DNA of 64,000 bases, from contig JBBDWV010000052.1 of NCBI GenBank assembly GCA_040902655.1, positions 205,503 through 269,502 of the forward strand, written 5' to 3'. Source of the DNA: Mycobacteriales bacterium (GTDB taxonomy: Bacteria > Actinomycetota > Actinomycetes > Mycobacteriales > SCTD01). Position 1 is the stretch's first letter; each line of letters begins with the position of its first letter. Shown here piece after piece: positions 10,447 to 19,471 of this stretch. Both the position numbers and the translations under genes were made by a program. Below the pieces are notes generated by a model that was not told where the DNA came from, ran no database searches, and saw only the letters and a list, made by a program, of their open reading frames with translations.

Positions 10447-10806
10447 GGAACGGCCGGCCCGCCCTTGTCCCCTCGCCCTTGTCGCCGTCTTGGTTGTGAA
10501 GTCGGGCACGCGTCGTTACTCTGGACGTGCACAGTCGCCCCGGTCCGGGGCCCGTGTTCGCTGCCGGGCAGCGCGACGCCCCTGTCGCAGCCTCTGCCCC
10601 GGTCCCTTTCCGCCCGTCGAGGCCCGGCCCCGGCGCCGTTGATCGGGCTGTGCGAGCCGGCCCTGCGGTCCGCATTCTCGACCGCCGGGGCGACGGCCCA
10701 CGAAGCACCTCGCCGATCGGCGAGGACCACCGGCCGTCTCGACAGCCGGATGCACCCTCTGCCCCCGCCGCGCCCGCGGCCGGGCAGCCCACCGGGAGGA
10801 CCCTCC
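10447..10806 (+). promoter_or_regulatory. rho promoter and long 5' leader
   Basis: This 360-base gap has a well-formed promoter: -35 TTGTGA at 10494-10499, a 17-base spacer, and -10 TACTCT at 10517-10522. Transcription should start near 10529, which leaves a leader of about 278 bases before the TTG start of rho. A perfect 18-base palindrome (CCTCGCCGATCGGCGAGG) sits at 10708-10725. No convincing leader peptide or known riboswitch was recognised. Long untranslated C-rich leaders are typical of rho genes that are regulated by their own product. Confidence 0.65.
10708..10725. repeat. perfect 18-base palindrome in the rho leader
   Basis: CCTCGCCGATCGGCGAGG reads the same on both strands with no central spacer, so it looks more like a dimer-protein operator than an RNA hairpin. 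It lies about 180 bases downstream of the predicted start of transcription and about 80 bases before the rho start codon. Confidence 0.6.
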
Positions 10807-12723
10807 TTGACCGACACCACCGACCTGCTCCCGAACGGCGCGGACGCGCCTTCTCCGCAGGCCGATTCCACTCCTGCTCCAGGAGGGACCGCCGCACCGC
10901 GCACGCGGCGCCGCGCCGCCAGCGGCGGCCTGGCCGCCATGGTCCTGCCCGAGCTGCAGGCGCTGGCCGGCGAGCTCGGTATCAGCGGCGTCGGGCGACT
11001 GCGCAAGAGCCAGTTGATCGAAGCGATCCAGGACAAGCAGGGCGCCGCCCAGCGCACCGAGCCGGTTGCCGCCGATCGCACCGACCCGGCTGCGGCTGCG
11101 GGGCGCATCGAGCCGGCTGCGGCTGCCGCGGCGTCCGGCGCGGACGGTGACGCCGCTTCGGACCGTCGCACCGAGACCGACGGCGCCTCCGCCCAGGACG
11201 GGCCCCGGGAAAACGAGGGTGAGGGCGAGCAGGCCGAGCGGGTCGACCGCGGTCGCGAGCGCTTCCTCGAGCGGGAGGCGCGCCGTCAGGAGCGGATGGC
11301 TGCGGCCGCCGCTGCCGGTGAGGCTCCGGCCGGGTCCGACGCTCCGCCCCGCGACCGCGCCCCCCGGAGTGACCGCACCGACCGCGGTCCGCGCCAGGAC
11401 GGCCCGCGCCAGGACGGTCCGCGCCAGGACGGCCCGCGCCAGGACGGCCCGCGCCAGGACGGCCTGCGTGAGGACGAGGAGTTCGGCGGTAGGCGTGGCC
11501 GCTTCCGCGAGCGCGGGCGCGGGCGTAACCGCAACCGCAGCGGCGAGCGCTTCGGCAACGACCCCGACCCGGTTCTCAGCGACGACGACGTCCTGATCCC
11601 GGTCGGCGGCATCCTCGACATCCTCGACAACTACGGCTTCGTGCGGACCACCGGCTACCTCACGGGTCCGAACGACGTCTACGTCTCGCTGCAGCAGGTG
11701 CGTCGCCACGGCCTGCGCCGCGGAGACGCCGTGACCGGCGCCGTGCGCCAGCAGCGCGAGGGCGAACGCAGGGACAAGTACAACGCCCTGGTCCGCCTGG
11801 ACACGGTCAACGGGATGGATCCGGAGGAGGCCAGGAAGCGGCCGGACTTCACCAAGCTCACGCCGCTCTACCCGCAGGACCGCCTGCGGCTCGAGACCGA
11901 CGCGAGCATCCTGACCACCCGCGTGATCGACCTGGTGATGCCGGTCGGCAAGGGCCAGCGAGCCCTGATCGTCAGCCCACCGAAGGCCGGCAAGACGATG
12001 GTGATGCAGGCGATCGCCAACGCCATCACCACGAACAACCCCGAGTGCCACCTCATGGTCGTCCTGGTCGACGAGCGGCCGGAGGAGGTCACCGACATGC
12101 AGCGCTCGGTGAAGGGCGAGGTCATCGCCTCGACCTTCGACCGGCCGCCGCAGGACCACATCACCGTGGCGGAGCTGTCCATCGAGCGTGCGAAGCGCCT
12201 GGTCGAGCTCGGGCACGACGTGGTCGTCCTGCTCGACTCGATCACCCGGCTGGGGCGCGCCTACAACCTCGGTGCGCCTGCCTCGGGCCGGATCCTCACC
12301 GGTGGGGTGGACTCCGCGGCGCTGTACCCGCCGAAGCGTTTCCTCGGGGCCGCCCGCAACATCGAGAACGGCGGCTCACTCACGATCTTCGCCACGGCGC
12401 TGGTCGAGACCGGTTCCGCGATGGACACGGTGATCTTCGAGGAGTTCAAGGGGACCGGCAACGCCGAGCTCAAGCTGGACCGACGGCTGGCGGACAAGCG
12501 GATCTTCCCGGCCATCGACGTGGACGCCTCCGGCACCCGCAAGGAGGAGATCCTGCTCGCGCCCGAGGAGCTGCGGATCGTCCTGCAGCTGCGCCGGGTC
12601 CTGCACGCGCTGGACACCACCGCCAGCCTCGAGCTGCTGCTGGACAAGATGAAGGCCACCCGGACCAACGTCGAGTTCCTCATGCAGATCCAGAAGACGA
12701 CGGTGAACCCCGACGAGAAGTAG
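10807..12723 (+). CDS. rho: transcription termination factor Rho
   Basis: Hexameric RNA helicase that ends transcription. 638 residues, with the long low-complexity insert typical of actinobacterial Rho. Order: N-terminal helical Rho domain (about 40-75), Arg/Asp/Gly-rich disordered insert (about 80-260) with five GPRQD repeats, cold-shock RNA-binding domain (about 265-340), then the RecA-like ATPase with Walker A PPKAGKTM (Lys396) and [13 protein letters not shown] at 10807 was chosen because it gives the conserved N-terminus MTDTTDLL and follows GGGAGGA. The frame is open further upstream, but that part is the leader. Confidence 0.95.
   Translation: MTDTTDLLPNGADAPSPQADSTPAPGGTAAPRTRRRAASGGLAAMVLPELQALAGELGISGVGRLRKSQLIEAIQDKQGAAQRTEPVAADRTDPAAAAGRIEPAAAAAASGADGDAASDRRTETDGASAQDGPRENEGEGEQAERVDRGRERFLEREARRQERMAAAAAAGEAPAGSDAPPRDRAPRSDRTDRGPRQDGPRQDGPRQDGPRQDGPRQDGLREDEEFGGRRGRFRERGRGRNRNRSGERFGNDPDPVLSDDDVLIPVGGILDILDNYGFVRTTGYLTGPNDVYVSLQQVRRHGLRRGDAVTGAVRQQREGERRDKYNALVRLDTVNGMDPEEARKRPDFTKLTPLYPQDRLRLETDASILTTRVIDLVMPVGKGQRALIVSPPKAGKTMVMQAIANAITTNNPECHLMVVLVDERPEEVTDMQRSVKGEVIASTFDRPPQDHITVAELSIERAKRLVELGHDVVVLLDSITRLGRAYNLGAPASGRILTGGVDSAALYPPKRFLGAARNIENGGSLTIFATALVETGSAMDTVIFEEFKGTGNAELKLDRRLADKRIFPAIDVDASGTRKEEILLAPEELRIVLQLRRVLHALDTTASLELLLDKMKATRTNVEFLMQIQKTTVNPDEK
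11386..11475 (+). repeat. 15-base tandem repeat inside rho encoding GPRQD units
   Basis: Units of GGYCCGCGCCAGGAC run at 11386-11400, 11401-11415, 11416-11430, 11431-11445 and 11446-11460, with a degenerate sixth at 11461-11475. They differ only at silent positions and encode five GPRQD copies, then GLRED. The tract lies in the disordered RNA-binding insert, so copy number could vary without breaking the frame. Confidence 0.95.
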
Positions 12724-12869
12724 TACCTCCCTTCCACCCGGGGGAGTACGCGCGGGGGGTCGGGCGTTGGACCTCCCGGTGGGCCGTTCTGGCACACTGG
12801 TCCCTGCACGAGCACCGGTTCACGCCGTCCGCGGCGACCCGGCGGCTCACCTGACCGAGAGGCACCGCC

Positions 12870-13082
12870 ATGAAGGCCGACATCCACCCGACCTACGTCG
12901 AGACGACGGTGACCTGCACCTGCGGGAACACCTTCACGACCAAGAGCACCGAGGCCAGCGGCAAGATCGGCGCGGACGTCTGCGCCCAGTGCCACCCCTT
13001 CTACACCGGCAAGCAGAAGATCCTCGACACCGGCGGCCGCGTCGCGAGGTTCGAGCAGCGCTTCGGCAAGCGCTCCAAGTAG
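12870..13082 (+). CDS. rpmE: 50S ribosomal protein L31, zinc-ribbon form
   Basis: 70 residues, full length. The zinc-ligand cysteines are present (Cys16, Cys18, Cys38, Cys41), so this is the C+ form used when zinc is plentiful. The conserved start MKADIHPTY and end RFGKRSK fit the family. The ATG follows CCGAGAGGCACC, a good ribosome site. It lies between rho and prfA as in most Actinobacteria and is followed directly by a very strong hairpin. Confidence 0.97.
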   Translation: MKADIHPTYVETTVTCTCGNTFTTKSTEASGKIGADVCAQCHPFYTGKQKILDTGGRVARFEQRFGKRSK

Positions 13083-13089
13083 CCGTCCG

Positions 13090-13122
13090 GCGGCGCCCGT
13101 CCCCTCAGGGGACGGGCGCCGC
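13090..13122 (+). terminator. strong hairpin terminator after rpmE
   Basis: A perfect 15-base-pair stem (GCGGCGCCCGTCCCC at 13090-13104, its complement at 13108-13122) closes a TCA loop, eight bases after the rpmE stop. It is followed by TGTCGTGTC and not by a clean T run. That is common for intrinsic or Rho-assisted terminators in high-GC bacteria. The prfA ribosome site GGAGGAAGG begins about ten bases later, so the hairpin separates the two genes. Confidence 0.8.
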
Positions 13123-13146
13123 TGTCGTGTCGGAGGAAGGACGAGC

Positions 13147-14238
13147 ATGGCCGGTTCGAGCGAACGCGGTGTCGGCACGCCCACCGACAACGCCCTGTCG
13201 GAGTACGCCGAGCTCGAGGAGCAGCTGGCCGACCCGTCGGTGCACGCCGACCAGGCGCGCGCCCGCGAGCTCGGGCGGCGCTACGCCGAGCTCGGCCCAC
13301 TGGTGGCCGCGATCCGCGAGCAGGAGGTCGTGCAGGCCGACCTGCAGGCAGCCCGCGACATGGCTGCCGAGGACACCGAGATGGCCGAGCTGGCCGACGA
13401 CCTCGCGGAGCAGCTGACCGGGCTCGAGGGCCGCATCAGGGACCTGCTCGTACCCAGGGATCCCGCCGACGCCAAGGACTGTCTGCTCGAGGTCAAGGCC
13501 GGCGAGGGCGGCGACGAGAGCGCGCTGTTCGCCGGCGACCTCGTCCGGATGTACACCCGCTACGCCGAGCAGCGCGGCTGGAAGGTCGAGGTCATCAGCG
13601 CGACCGAGGGGGAGCTCGGCGGCTTCAAGGACATCCAGCTCGCGGTCAAGAGCCGCGACCCGGCGGATCCCGTCTTCGGCCGGCTGAAGTACGAGGGCGG
13701 TGTGCACCGCGTGCAGCGCGTCCCGGTCACCGAGAGCCAGGGCCGCATCCACACCTCCGCCGCCGGCGTCCTGGTGCTGCCCGAGGCCGAGGAGGTCGAC
13801 GTCACGATCGACCAGAACGACCTGCGCATCGACGTCTACCGCTCGTCCGGACCCGGCGGGCAGAGCGTCAACACCACCGACTCCGCGGTCCGCATCACCC
13901 ACCTGCCCACCGGCGTGACCGTGGCGATGCAGAACGAGAAGAGCCAACTGCAGAACCGCGAGGCCGGTATGCGCGTGCTGCGCGCCCGGCTGCTGGCGCT
14001 GGCCCTCGAGGAGCAGGCGGCCAAGGACAGCGCCGTGCGCGGCGCGCAGATCCGCACCGTGGACCGCAGCGAGAAGGTGCGCACCTACAACTTTCCGGAC
14101 AACCGGGTGGCCGACCACCGCAGTGGCTACAAGGCCAACAACCTCGTACAGGTGCTGGACGGCGACCTCGACCCCGTCATCGCCTCCTTGGTGGACGCCG
14201 ACACCGCCGCCAAGCTCGCCGGGCCGGACAGCCCATGA
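13147..14238 (+). CDS. prfA: peptide chain release factor 1
   Basis: Recognises UAA and UAG and triggers release of the finished protein. 363 residues. The codon-recognition loop [15 protein letters not shown] (PxT type, as in RF1 and not the SPF of RF2) and the catalytic GGQ (237-239) are present. The N-terminal region is a helical domain. Strong GGAGGAAGG ribosome site before the ATG. The stop overlaps the ATG of prmC, the enzyme that methylates the GGQ glutamine, so substrate and modifier are co-expressed. Confidence 0.97.
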   Translation: MAGSSERGVGTPTDNALSEYAELEEQLADPSVHADQARARELGRRYAELGPLVAAIREQEVVQADLQAARDMAAEDTEMAELADDLAEQLTGLEGRIRDLLVPRDPADAKDCLLEVKAGEGGDESALFAGDLVRMYTRYAEQRGWKVEVISATEGELGGFKDIQLAVKSRDPADPVFGRLKYEGGVHRVQRVPVTESQGRIHTSAAGVLVLPEAEEVDVTIDQNDLRIDVYRSSGPGGQSVNTTDSAVRITHLPTGVTVAMQNEKSQLQNREAGMRVLRARLLALALEEQAAKDSAVRGAQIRTVDRSEKVRTYNFPDNRVADHRSGYKANNLVQVLDGDLDPVIASLVDADTAAKLAGPDSP

Positions 14239-15104
14239 CCCGTTTGCGGGCCGCCCTGCAGGCCGCCACGACCCGGCTCCGGCAGGCCGGGGTCGACAGC
14301 CCTGAGCACGATGCCCGCGCCCTCGCGGTGCACGTCGTCGGCCTCGCCAAGCCCTCGGACCTGCTCCTGGTCGACGACTTCGACGACCACCAGGCGGCGG
14401 CGTACGACGAGCTCGTCGCGCGCCGGGCCGCCCGCGTGCCGCTGCAGCACCTCACCGGCAGCGTGGGCTTTCGCTACATCGAACTCGAGGTCGGGCCCGG
14501 TGTCTTCGTGCCGCGGCCGGAGACCGAATCGGTCGTGCAGTTCGCGGTGGACGCGCTGAAGGGCGTCGAGAAGCCGCTCTGCGTCGACCTGTGCACCGGC
14601 AGCGGCACCATTGCCTTCGCGCTGGCCAACGAAGTGCCGGGGGCGGTGGTGCATGCCGTGGAGCGTGACGCCGACGCGCTGGCCTGGACGCACCGCAATG
14701 CCGCCAACCGGATCAAGGCCGGCGATCCCGCGGTGCAGCTGCACCTCGGCAGCGCCGAGGACGCGCTGCCCGGCTCGGACGGCACCCTCGACCTGGTGAT
14801 CAGCAACCCGCCGTACGTCGCGACGACGGAGGCGCACCTGCCCGACCCGGAGGTCCTCGACCACGACCCGGGCGTTGCGCTGTGGGCGGGGGAGGACGGC
14901 CTCGACGTGATCCGTCTGGTGGAGCAGGCCGCCCGGCGGCTGCTCAAGCCGGGCGGCCTCGTGGTCGTCGAGCACTCCGACCGGCAGGGACGGATCGCAC
15001 CCGCCCTGTTCGAGCAGGCCGGGGGCTGGTCGGACGTGCAGGACCACAAGGACTACGCCGATCGTGACCGCTACGTCACCGCCCGCTGGGCCGGCACCCG
15101 GTGA
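14235..15104 (+). CDS. prmC: release factor glutamine methyltransferase
   Basis: SAM-dependent methyltransferase that methylates the Gln of the GGQ motif in release factors. 289 residues. The N-terminal helical domain is followed by a Rossmann-like domain with the SAM loop [10 protein letters not shown] (about 117-126) and the catalytic NPPY in LVISNPPYV. The ATG overlaps the prfA stop by four bases, and its own stop overlaps the GTG of the next gene. Confidence 0.95.
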   Translation: MTRLRAALQAATTRLRQAGVDSPEHDARALAVHVVGLAKPSDLLLVDDFDDHQAAAYDELVARRAARVPLQHLTGSVGFRYIELEVGPGVFVPRPETESVVQFAVDALKGVEKPLCVDLCTGSGTIAFALANEVPGAVVHAVERDADALAWTHRNAANRIKAGDPAVQLHLGSAEDALPGSDGTLDLVISNPPYVATTEAHLPDPEVLDHDPGVALWAGEDGLDVIRLVEQAARRLLKPGGLVVVEHSDRQGRIAPALFEQAGGWSDVQDHKDYADRDRYVTARWAGTR

Positions 15105-15739
15105 CCGTCCACGACGTGCGGGAGGACCCGGCCCCGGGCGTGGCGCAGGCCGTGGCGGCGCTGCGCCGCGGTGACCTCGCGGTGCTGCCCACCGACACCG
15201 TCTACGGGCTGGCCGCCGACGCGTTCTCGCCACCTGCGGTGGACCGACTGCTCGCCGCCAAGGGCCGCGGCCGCGACATGCCGGTGCCGGTCCTGGTCGG
15301 CTCCTGGCGTGGTCTGGACGGCCTCGCCGACCAGGTCACGCCGCGCATGCGCCGCCTGGTCGAGGCCTTCTGGCCCGGACCGCTCACCCTCATCGTGCCC
15401 GCCGCCGCCTCGCTGGCCTGGGACCTGGGGGAGACCCGCGGCACCGTCGCTGTCCGGATGCCGCTGCACCCGGTCGCGCTCGCCGTACTGGCCGAGACCG
15501 GACCACTGGCGGTCAGCAGCGCCAACCGCACCGGCCTGCCGCCCGCGACCGATGCCGCGCAGGCGCAGGAGCAGCTCGGCAGCTCCGTGGCGGTCTACCT
15601 GGAGGCCGGCACCAGCGGCGACGGCAAAGCGTCGACGATCGTCGACCTGACCGGATCGCCACCACAGGTGCGCCGGGTCGGCGCTCTGGAGCTCGCCGAC
15701 CTGCAGGCCCTCCTGCCCGACGTCGAGGGGCCCCGATGA
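15101..15739 (+). CDS. tsaC: L-threonylcarbamoyladenylate synthase
   Basis: Makes threonylcarbamoyl-AMP from threonine, bicarbonate and ATP for the t6A modification of ANN-reading tRNAs. 212 residues: the YrdC/TsaC domain without the extra Sua5 C-terminal domain. The motifs LPTDTVYGLA, the lysine/arginine segment AAKGRGRDMPVP and AVSSANRTG are visible. GTG start within GTGA, overlapping the prmC stop. Its stop overlaps the ATG of the phosphatase gene. Confidence 0.93.
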   Translation: MTVHDVREDPAPGVAQAVAALRRGDLAVLPTDTVYGLAADAFSPPAVDRLLAAKGRGRDMPVPVLVGSWRGLDGLADQVTPRMRRLVEAFWPGPLTLIVPAAASLAWDLGETRGTVAVRMPLHPVALAVLAETGPLAVSSANRTGLPPATDAAQAQEQLGSSVAVYLEAGTSGDGKASTIVDLTGSPPQVRRVGALELADLQALLPDVEGPR

Positions 15740-16332
15740 GCGAGGTGTTCCGGATCCTGCACGTCTGCACCGGCAACATCTGCCGGTCGCCGATGGCCGA
15801 GCGGCTGACGCGCGCCGGGCTGCAGGAGCGTCTGGGGCCGGCCTCCGGGCGCTTCGTCGTCGACTCGGCCGGCACCTGGGGTCAGGCCGGCGCACCGATG
15901 GAGCCGTACGCCCTCTCGACGCTGCAGAGCGTCAGCCTGGACGGCACGGACTTCCGGGCGCGTGAGCTGGTCGCCGAGCACGTCGCCCGGGCCGACCTGG
16001 TGCTCGGGGCCACCCGGGAGCACCGTGCGGCCGCCGTCGTCCTGCACCCGCGGGCCGCCGCCCGCAGCTTCACGCTGCGCGAGTTCGACCGGTTGACCGG
16101 CGAGGTCGAGCCGGCGCAGCTGACGGCGAGCGACCCGGTCGAGCGGGCCCGCGAGCTGGTCCGCGCCGCGGCCGGACGGCGCGGCCTGGTGCCGCCGGGC
16201 TCGCCGCGTGACGACGACCTGGCCGACCCGTACCAGGGACCGGAACACGGCTTCACCGTCTGCGGCGACCTGGTGCGCCGCAGTCTGCAGCGCCCGCTCG
16301 ACCTCATCGCCGCCGCCGTAGAGTCCAGGTAA
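15736..16332 (+). CDS. low-molecular-weight protein tyrosine phosphatase
   Basis: 198 residues, longer than the usual 150-165. The active-site loop VCTGNICRS has Cys11 and Arg17 (Cx5R), and the general acid Asp is in DDDLADPYQG near residue 160. Arsenate-reductase-like relatives share the fold, but the DPY motif favours a phosphatase. Members of this family act on tyrosine kinases of polysaccharide export in other bacteria. The gene before glyA and wecA hints at cell-envelope control, but that is inference. ATGA overlap with tsaC. Confidence 0.87.
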   Translation: MSEVFRILHVCTGNICRSPMAERLTRAGLQERLGPASGRFVVDSAGTWGQAGAPMEPYALSTLQSVSLDGTDFRARELVAEHVARADLVLGATREHRAAAVVLHPRAAARSFTLREFDRLTGEVEPAQLTASDPVERARELVRAAAGRRGLVPPGSPRDDDLADPYQGPEHGFTVCGDLVRRSLQRPLDLIAAAVESR

Positions 16333-16357
16333 GCCCGCCTGTGGACAGGAGCACCGC

Positions 16358-17671
16358 ATGACCTTCTGGGGACCCGACTTCGCCGCCCTCGAGCAGACGG
16401 ACCCGGAGATCGCCGGGGTCGTGCTGGACGAGCTCACCCGCCTGCGCGGGGGGCTGCAGCTCATCGCCAGCGAGAACTTCACCAGCCCGGCGGTGCTTGC
16501 CGCGCTCGGCAGCACGCTGTCGAACAAGTACGCCGAGGGCTATCCCGGCAGGCGCTACTACGGCGGCTGCGAGGTCGTCGACCGCGCCGAGCAGCTCGGC
16601 ATCGAGCGGGCAAAGCAGCTGTTCGGCGCCGAGCACGCGAACCTGCAGCCGCACTCGGGCGCCAGTGCCAACCTCGCTGTCTACGGCGCGTTCCTGTCGC
16701 CCGGCGACAAGGTTCTGGCGATGTCGCTGCCGCACGGCGGCCACCTCACGCACGGCACGAAGGTCAGCTTCTCCGGCAAGTGGTTCCAGGCCGTGCACTA
16801 CGGGGTCGCCCAGGGCAGCGAGGACATCGACTACGACCAGATGCGCGACCTCGCCCGCGAGCAGCGGCCCAAGCTGATCATCGCCGGCGGCTCCGCGATC
16901 CCGCGGCTGATCGACTTTGCCGCCTTCCGCGAGGTGGCCGACGAGGTCGGCGCCGTCTTCATGGTCGACGCCGCCCACTTCATCGGCCTGGTCGCGGGCA
17001 AGGCGATCCCGAGCCCGGTGCCGTACGCCGACGTCGTGACGTTCACCACCCACAAGGTGCTCCGCGGCCCGCGCGGTGGAGCGCTGGTCTGCAAGGCCGA
17101 ACACGCCCCGAAGCTCGACAAGGCGGTCTTCCCGATGATGCAGGGCGGGCCGCTCATGCACGCCGTGGCCGCCAAGGCGGTCAACTTCAAGGAGTGCATG
17201 AGCCCGGAGTACTCCACCTACACCCGCCAGGTCATCGCCAACGCCCAGGCGCTCACGCAGTCACTCGCGGCGGAGGGAATGCGCCCGGTCACCGGCGGCA
17301 CCGACACCCACCTGGCGCTGCTGGACCTGCAGGGGATCGGCGTGTCCGGCAAGGACGCCGAGTCGCGCTGCGACCGCGCCGGCATCGTCCTGAACAAGAA
17401 CGCCATCCCGTACGACCCGCAGCCCGCCTCCGTCGCCAGCGGCGTGCGCGTGGGGACGCCCAGCGTCACGACCCAGGGGATGACCGAGGCCGACATGAAG
17501 GAGATCGGCTCGCTCATCGGCCGAGCCGTGCGCGACGAGGACGGCTCGGCCGCCGGGGACGTCCGGGCCGCCGTGACAGCGCTGGTCCAGGCGCACCCCG
17601 CCTACGGTCGTCCCGCCGAGGCCCGTTCCACGAGCGCGTCGGGCGCGACCGACGCCCCGACGCCCGGCTAG
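16358..17671 (+). CDS. glyA: serine hydroxymethyltransferase
   Basis: PLP enzyme that interconverts serine and glycine and charges tetrahydrofolate with a one-carbon unit. 437 residues. The PLP lysine is Lys233 in TTHKVLRGPRGG. ASENFTSPAV, NKYAEGYPGRRYYGG and HSGASAN are family segments. The ATG follows GGACAGGAGCACCGC. A TAGAGT box at 16319-16324, inside the end of the phosphatase gene, could drive it separately. The C-terminal tail (about 420-437) is Ser/Thr/Ala-rich and poorly conserved. Confidence 0.95.
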   Translation: MTFWGPDFAALEQTDPEIAGVVLDELTRLRGGLQLIASENFTSPAVLAALGSTLSNKYAEGYPGRRYYGGCEVVDRAEQLGIERAKQLFGAEHANLQPHSGASANLAVYGAFLSPGDKVLAMSLPHGGHLTHGTKVSFSGKWFQAVHYGVAQGSEDIDYDQMRDLAREQRPKLIIAGGSAIPRLIDFAAFREVADEVGAVFMVDAAHFIGLVAGKAIPSPVPYADVVTFTTHKVLRGPRGGALVCKAEHAPKLDKAVFPMMQGGPLMHAVAAKAVNFKECMSPEYSTYTRQVIANAQALTQSLAAEGMRPVTGGTDTHLALLDLQGIGVSGKDAESRCDRAGIVLNKNAIPYDPQPASVASGVRVGTPSVTTQGMTEADMKEIGSLIGRAVRDEDGSAAGDVRAAVTALVQAHPAYGRPAEARSTSASGATDAPTPG

Positions 17672-17674
17672 CCT
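17669..17674 (+). promoter_or_regulatory. -10 box for a near-leaderless wecA-like transcript
   Basis: TAGCCT overlaps the glyA stop and ends eight bases before the GTG at 17683. No ribosome site is visible before that GTG, so the ATP synthase region may start here with a leader of zero to two bases. Confidence 0.4.
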
Positions 17675-17682
17675 GCGCCCCT

Positions 17683-18801
17683 GTGCGGGAGTACCTGCTC
17701 GTCCTGTGCGTCGCCGCGGCCGTCACCTACCTCCTGACGCCGCTCGCGCGCCGCTTCGCGCTCCGCTCCGGCGCCATCGCGCAGCCGCGCGACCGCGATG
17801 TGCACGCCATCCCCACGCCGCGCCTGGGCGGCCTGGCGATGTACGCCGGGGTGTGCGCCGGCTTCCTCGTCGCCGGCTCGCTGCCGGCGCTGTCGCGGGT
17901 GTTCCGCTACTCCGACGTCGAGGCGGTCGTCATCGCCGGCGGCCTGATCGTGCTGCTCGGGGCGGTCGACGACCGGTGGGGCCTCGACGCCCTCACCAAA
18001 CTGGCGGGGCAGGTGCTGGCCACCGGCACCATGGTGCTGATCGGGCTGCAGCTCGTCACCCTCACCATCCCCGGCGTCGGCGCGATCTCGCTCGGCCCCG
18101 AGAGCGTCGTCCTGACGGTCGCGATCACCCTGCTGACGGTCAACGCCATCAACTTCGTCGACGGCCTCGACGGCCTCGCGGCAGGTGTCGGCGCCATCGC
18201 GGCGCTCGCCTTCTTCGCGTTCTCCTACTCCCTGGCCAGCGGCGGCGTCACGGGCGGCGTGGCCCAGGACCGCATCAGCGCGCCGACGCTGATCGCCGTC
18301 GTGCTGGCCGGTGCCTGCCTGGGCTTCCTGCCGCACAACTTCAACCCGGCCCGCATCTTCATGGGCGACTCCGGCTCGATGCTCATCGGGCTGATGCTGG
18401 CGGCCTCCGTGATCAGCCTGACCGGCCAGGTCAACTACGCCAACCTGCCCGCAACGGCGCAGTTCCCGGTGCTGCTGCCGCTGCTGCTGCCCTTCGCCGT
18501 GCTGGCCGTGCCGTTCGTCGACCTGCTGCTCGCCGTCGTCCGACGCACCCGGGCCGGTCGCTCGCCGTTCGCGCCGGACAAGGAGCACCTGCACCACCGG
18601 CTGCTGGAGATCGGCCACAGCCACACCCGCGCCGTACTCATCATGTACTTCTGGACGGCGCTGCTGGCCTTCGGCGCGGTGGCCGTCTCGGTCAGCGGAG
18701 GCCCGCTGCCCGTCCTGGCTGGGCTGGGTCTGGCCGCCGCTGTCGCCCTCGTCATCTCCAGGGTGCCCAGGCTGCGAGCCGTGGACCCGGGCGAGCGGTG
18801 A
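17683..18801 (+). CDS. undecaprenyl/decaprenyl-phosphate GlcNAc-1-phosphate transferase (WecA-like)
   Basis: Transfers GlcNAc-1-phosphate from UDP-GlcNAc to a polyprenyl phosphate, the first lipid-linked step of an envelope glycan (arabinogalactan linker in mycobacteria, teichoic acid or other polymers elsewhere). 372 residues with about eleven hydrophobic segments. Family motifs are GAVDDRWG (catalytic Asp pair), NFVDGLDGL, FMGDSGS and the cytoplasmic HHRLL loop near the end. GTG at 17683 starts at the first membrane segment. The frame is open far upstream within glyA, but that part is not coding. This gene precedes the atp operon in Mycobacterium too (rfe). Confidence 0.9.
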   Translation: MREYLLVLCVAAAVTYLLTPLARRFALRSGAIAQPRDRDVHAIPTPRLGGLAMYAGVCAGFLVAGSLPALSRVFRYSDVEAVVIAGGLIVLLGAVDDRWGLDALTKLAGQVLATGTMVLIGLQLVTLTIPGVGAISLGPESVVLTVAITLLTVNAINFVDGLDGLAAGVGAIAALAFFAFSYSLASGGVTGGVAQDRISAPTLIAVVLAGACLGFLPHNFNPARIFMGDSGSMLIGLMLAASVISLTGQVNYANLPATAQFPVLLPLLLPFAVLAVPFVDLLLAVVRRTRAGRSPFAPDKEHLHHRLLEIGHSHTRAVLIMYFWTALLAFGAVAVSVSGGPLPVLAGLGLAAAVALVISRVPRLRAVDPGER

Positions 18802-19190
18802 GCGCGCTCCGCCGCCTGGACGGGCCGCGGGCCGCACCGGTCACCGTCGCCCTCACCGGTGCGCTGTCGGCGCTGGCCGGGGCCCTGTCAGGTGTCGAGG
18901 GCGCTGCCGTGGGGGCGCTCGTGGCGGCCGCACTCGTGCTCGTCTTCTTCTGGACCGGCGCGCTGCCGCTACTGCTGGTCGGCGGCGACCTGTCCCTCGC
19001 GGGGATCGGCCTGGTCCTGCTGCTCATGACCTACGCGCTGCGGCTGGTCGGACTGCTCGTCGTGCTGAGCGTCGTGGCCCGCTCCGGAGCCGTCGACACC
19101 CGCTGGCTCGCGCTCACCCTGATCGCCTGCACGCTGGTCTGGGTCGGCACGCAGGTGGCCCTTGTCGGCCGGTCCCGGGCCACCCTGTAG
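18798..19190 (+). CDS. four-helix membrane protein before the ATP synthase (AtpI/Rv1303-like)
   Basis: 130 residues with four hydrophobic segments (about 16-36, 38-55, 66-91 and 101-124). The position between wecA and the atp genes matches the conserved membrane protein Rv1303 of M. tuberculosis, classed with ATP synthase subunit I, which helps assemble the c-ring in other bacteria. GTG start within GTGA overlapping the wecA stop. Assignment rests on topology and position, not on a diagnostic motif. Confidence 0.65.
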   Translation: MSALRRLDGPRAAPVTVALTGALSALAGALSGVEGAAVGALVAAALVLVFFWTGALPLLLVGGDLSLAGIGLVLLLMTYALRLVGLLVVLSVVARSGAVDTRWLALTLIACTLVWVGTQVALVGRSRATL

Positions 19191-19193
19191 TCT
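19188..19193 (+). promoter_or_regulatory. possible -10 box before the AtpZ-like gene
   Basis: TAGTCT overlaps the end of the preceding gene and ends ten bases before the ATG at 19204. No ribosome site is seen in the 13-base gap. TTGTCG at 19162 would give a 20-base spacer, which is long, so this is only a candidate. Confidence 0.3.
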
Positions 19194-19203
19194 TCCCTCT
19201 GCC

Positions 19204-19431
19204 ATGCCGCCCCCGTCCCCAGACGACGAGTCGAAGGACTTCCGGCGCAAGGGCGAAGCCGATGCGTACGGAGCCCTGGGCCTGGTCATTTCCGGGGTGC
19301 TCGTGTGGGGCGGAGCCGGCTACCTGCTGAGCGAGAAGTTCGACAACACGGCATTCGTGCTGGTCGGGCTGCTCCTGGGCATGGGCGCTGGCCTGTACCT
19401 CGTGTGGTTTCGCTACGGTAGGCAGCCATGA
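19204..19431 (+). CDS. AtpZ/AtpI-type small ATP synthase assembly protein
   Basis: 75 residues with a charged N-terminus (PSPDDESKDFRRKGEAD) and two transmembrane segments (about 24-42 and 49-67) joined by a short polar turn (SEKFDN). This is the pattern of the AtpZ/AtpI family, the small proteins found first in atp operons and linked to Mg/Ca transport or c-ring assembly. A TTG at 19162 would add 14 residues, but they overlap the previous gene. The ATG gives the better N-terminus. It would be a second small accessory protein here. Confidence 0.75.
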   Translation: MPPPSPDDESKDFRRKGEADAYGALGLVISGVLVWGGAGYLLSEKFDNTAFVLVGLLLGMGAGLYLVWFRYGRQP

Positions 19432-19471
19432 CCGGCTGCCGCTCTGTGCCGGTCCGTACAGGAAGGACGTC

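Noticed and set aside
8041-10509. An 822-codon open frame on the minus strand across thrC and thrB
   Set aside because: It mirrors well-identified plus-strand genes in very GC-rich DNA, has Arg/Gly/His-rich composition, and no recognisable domain.
16333-16357. A glycine riboswitch before glyA
   Set aside because: The gap is only 25 bases.
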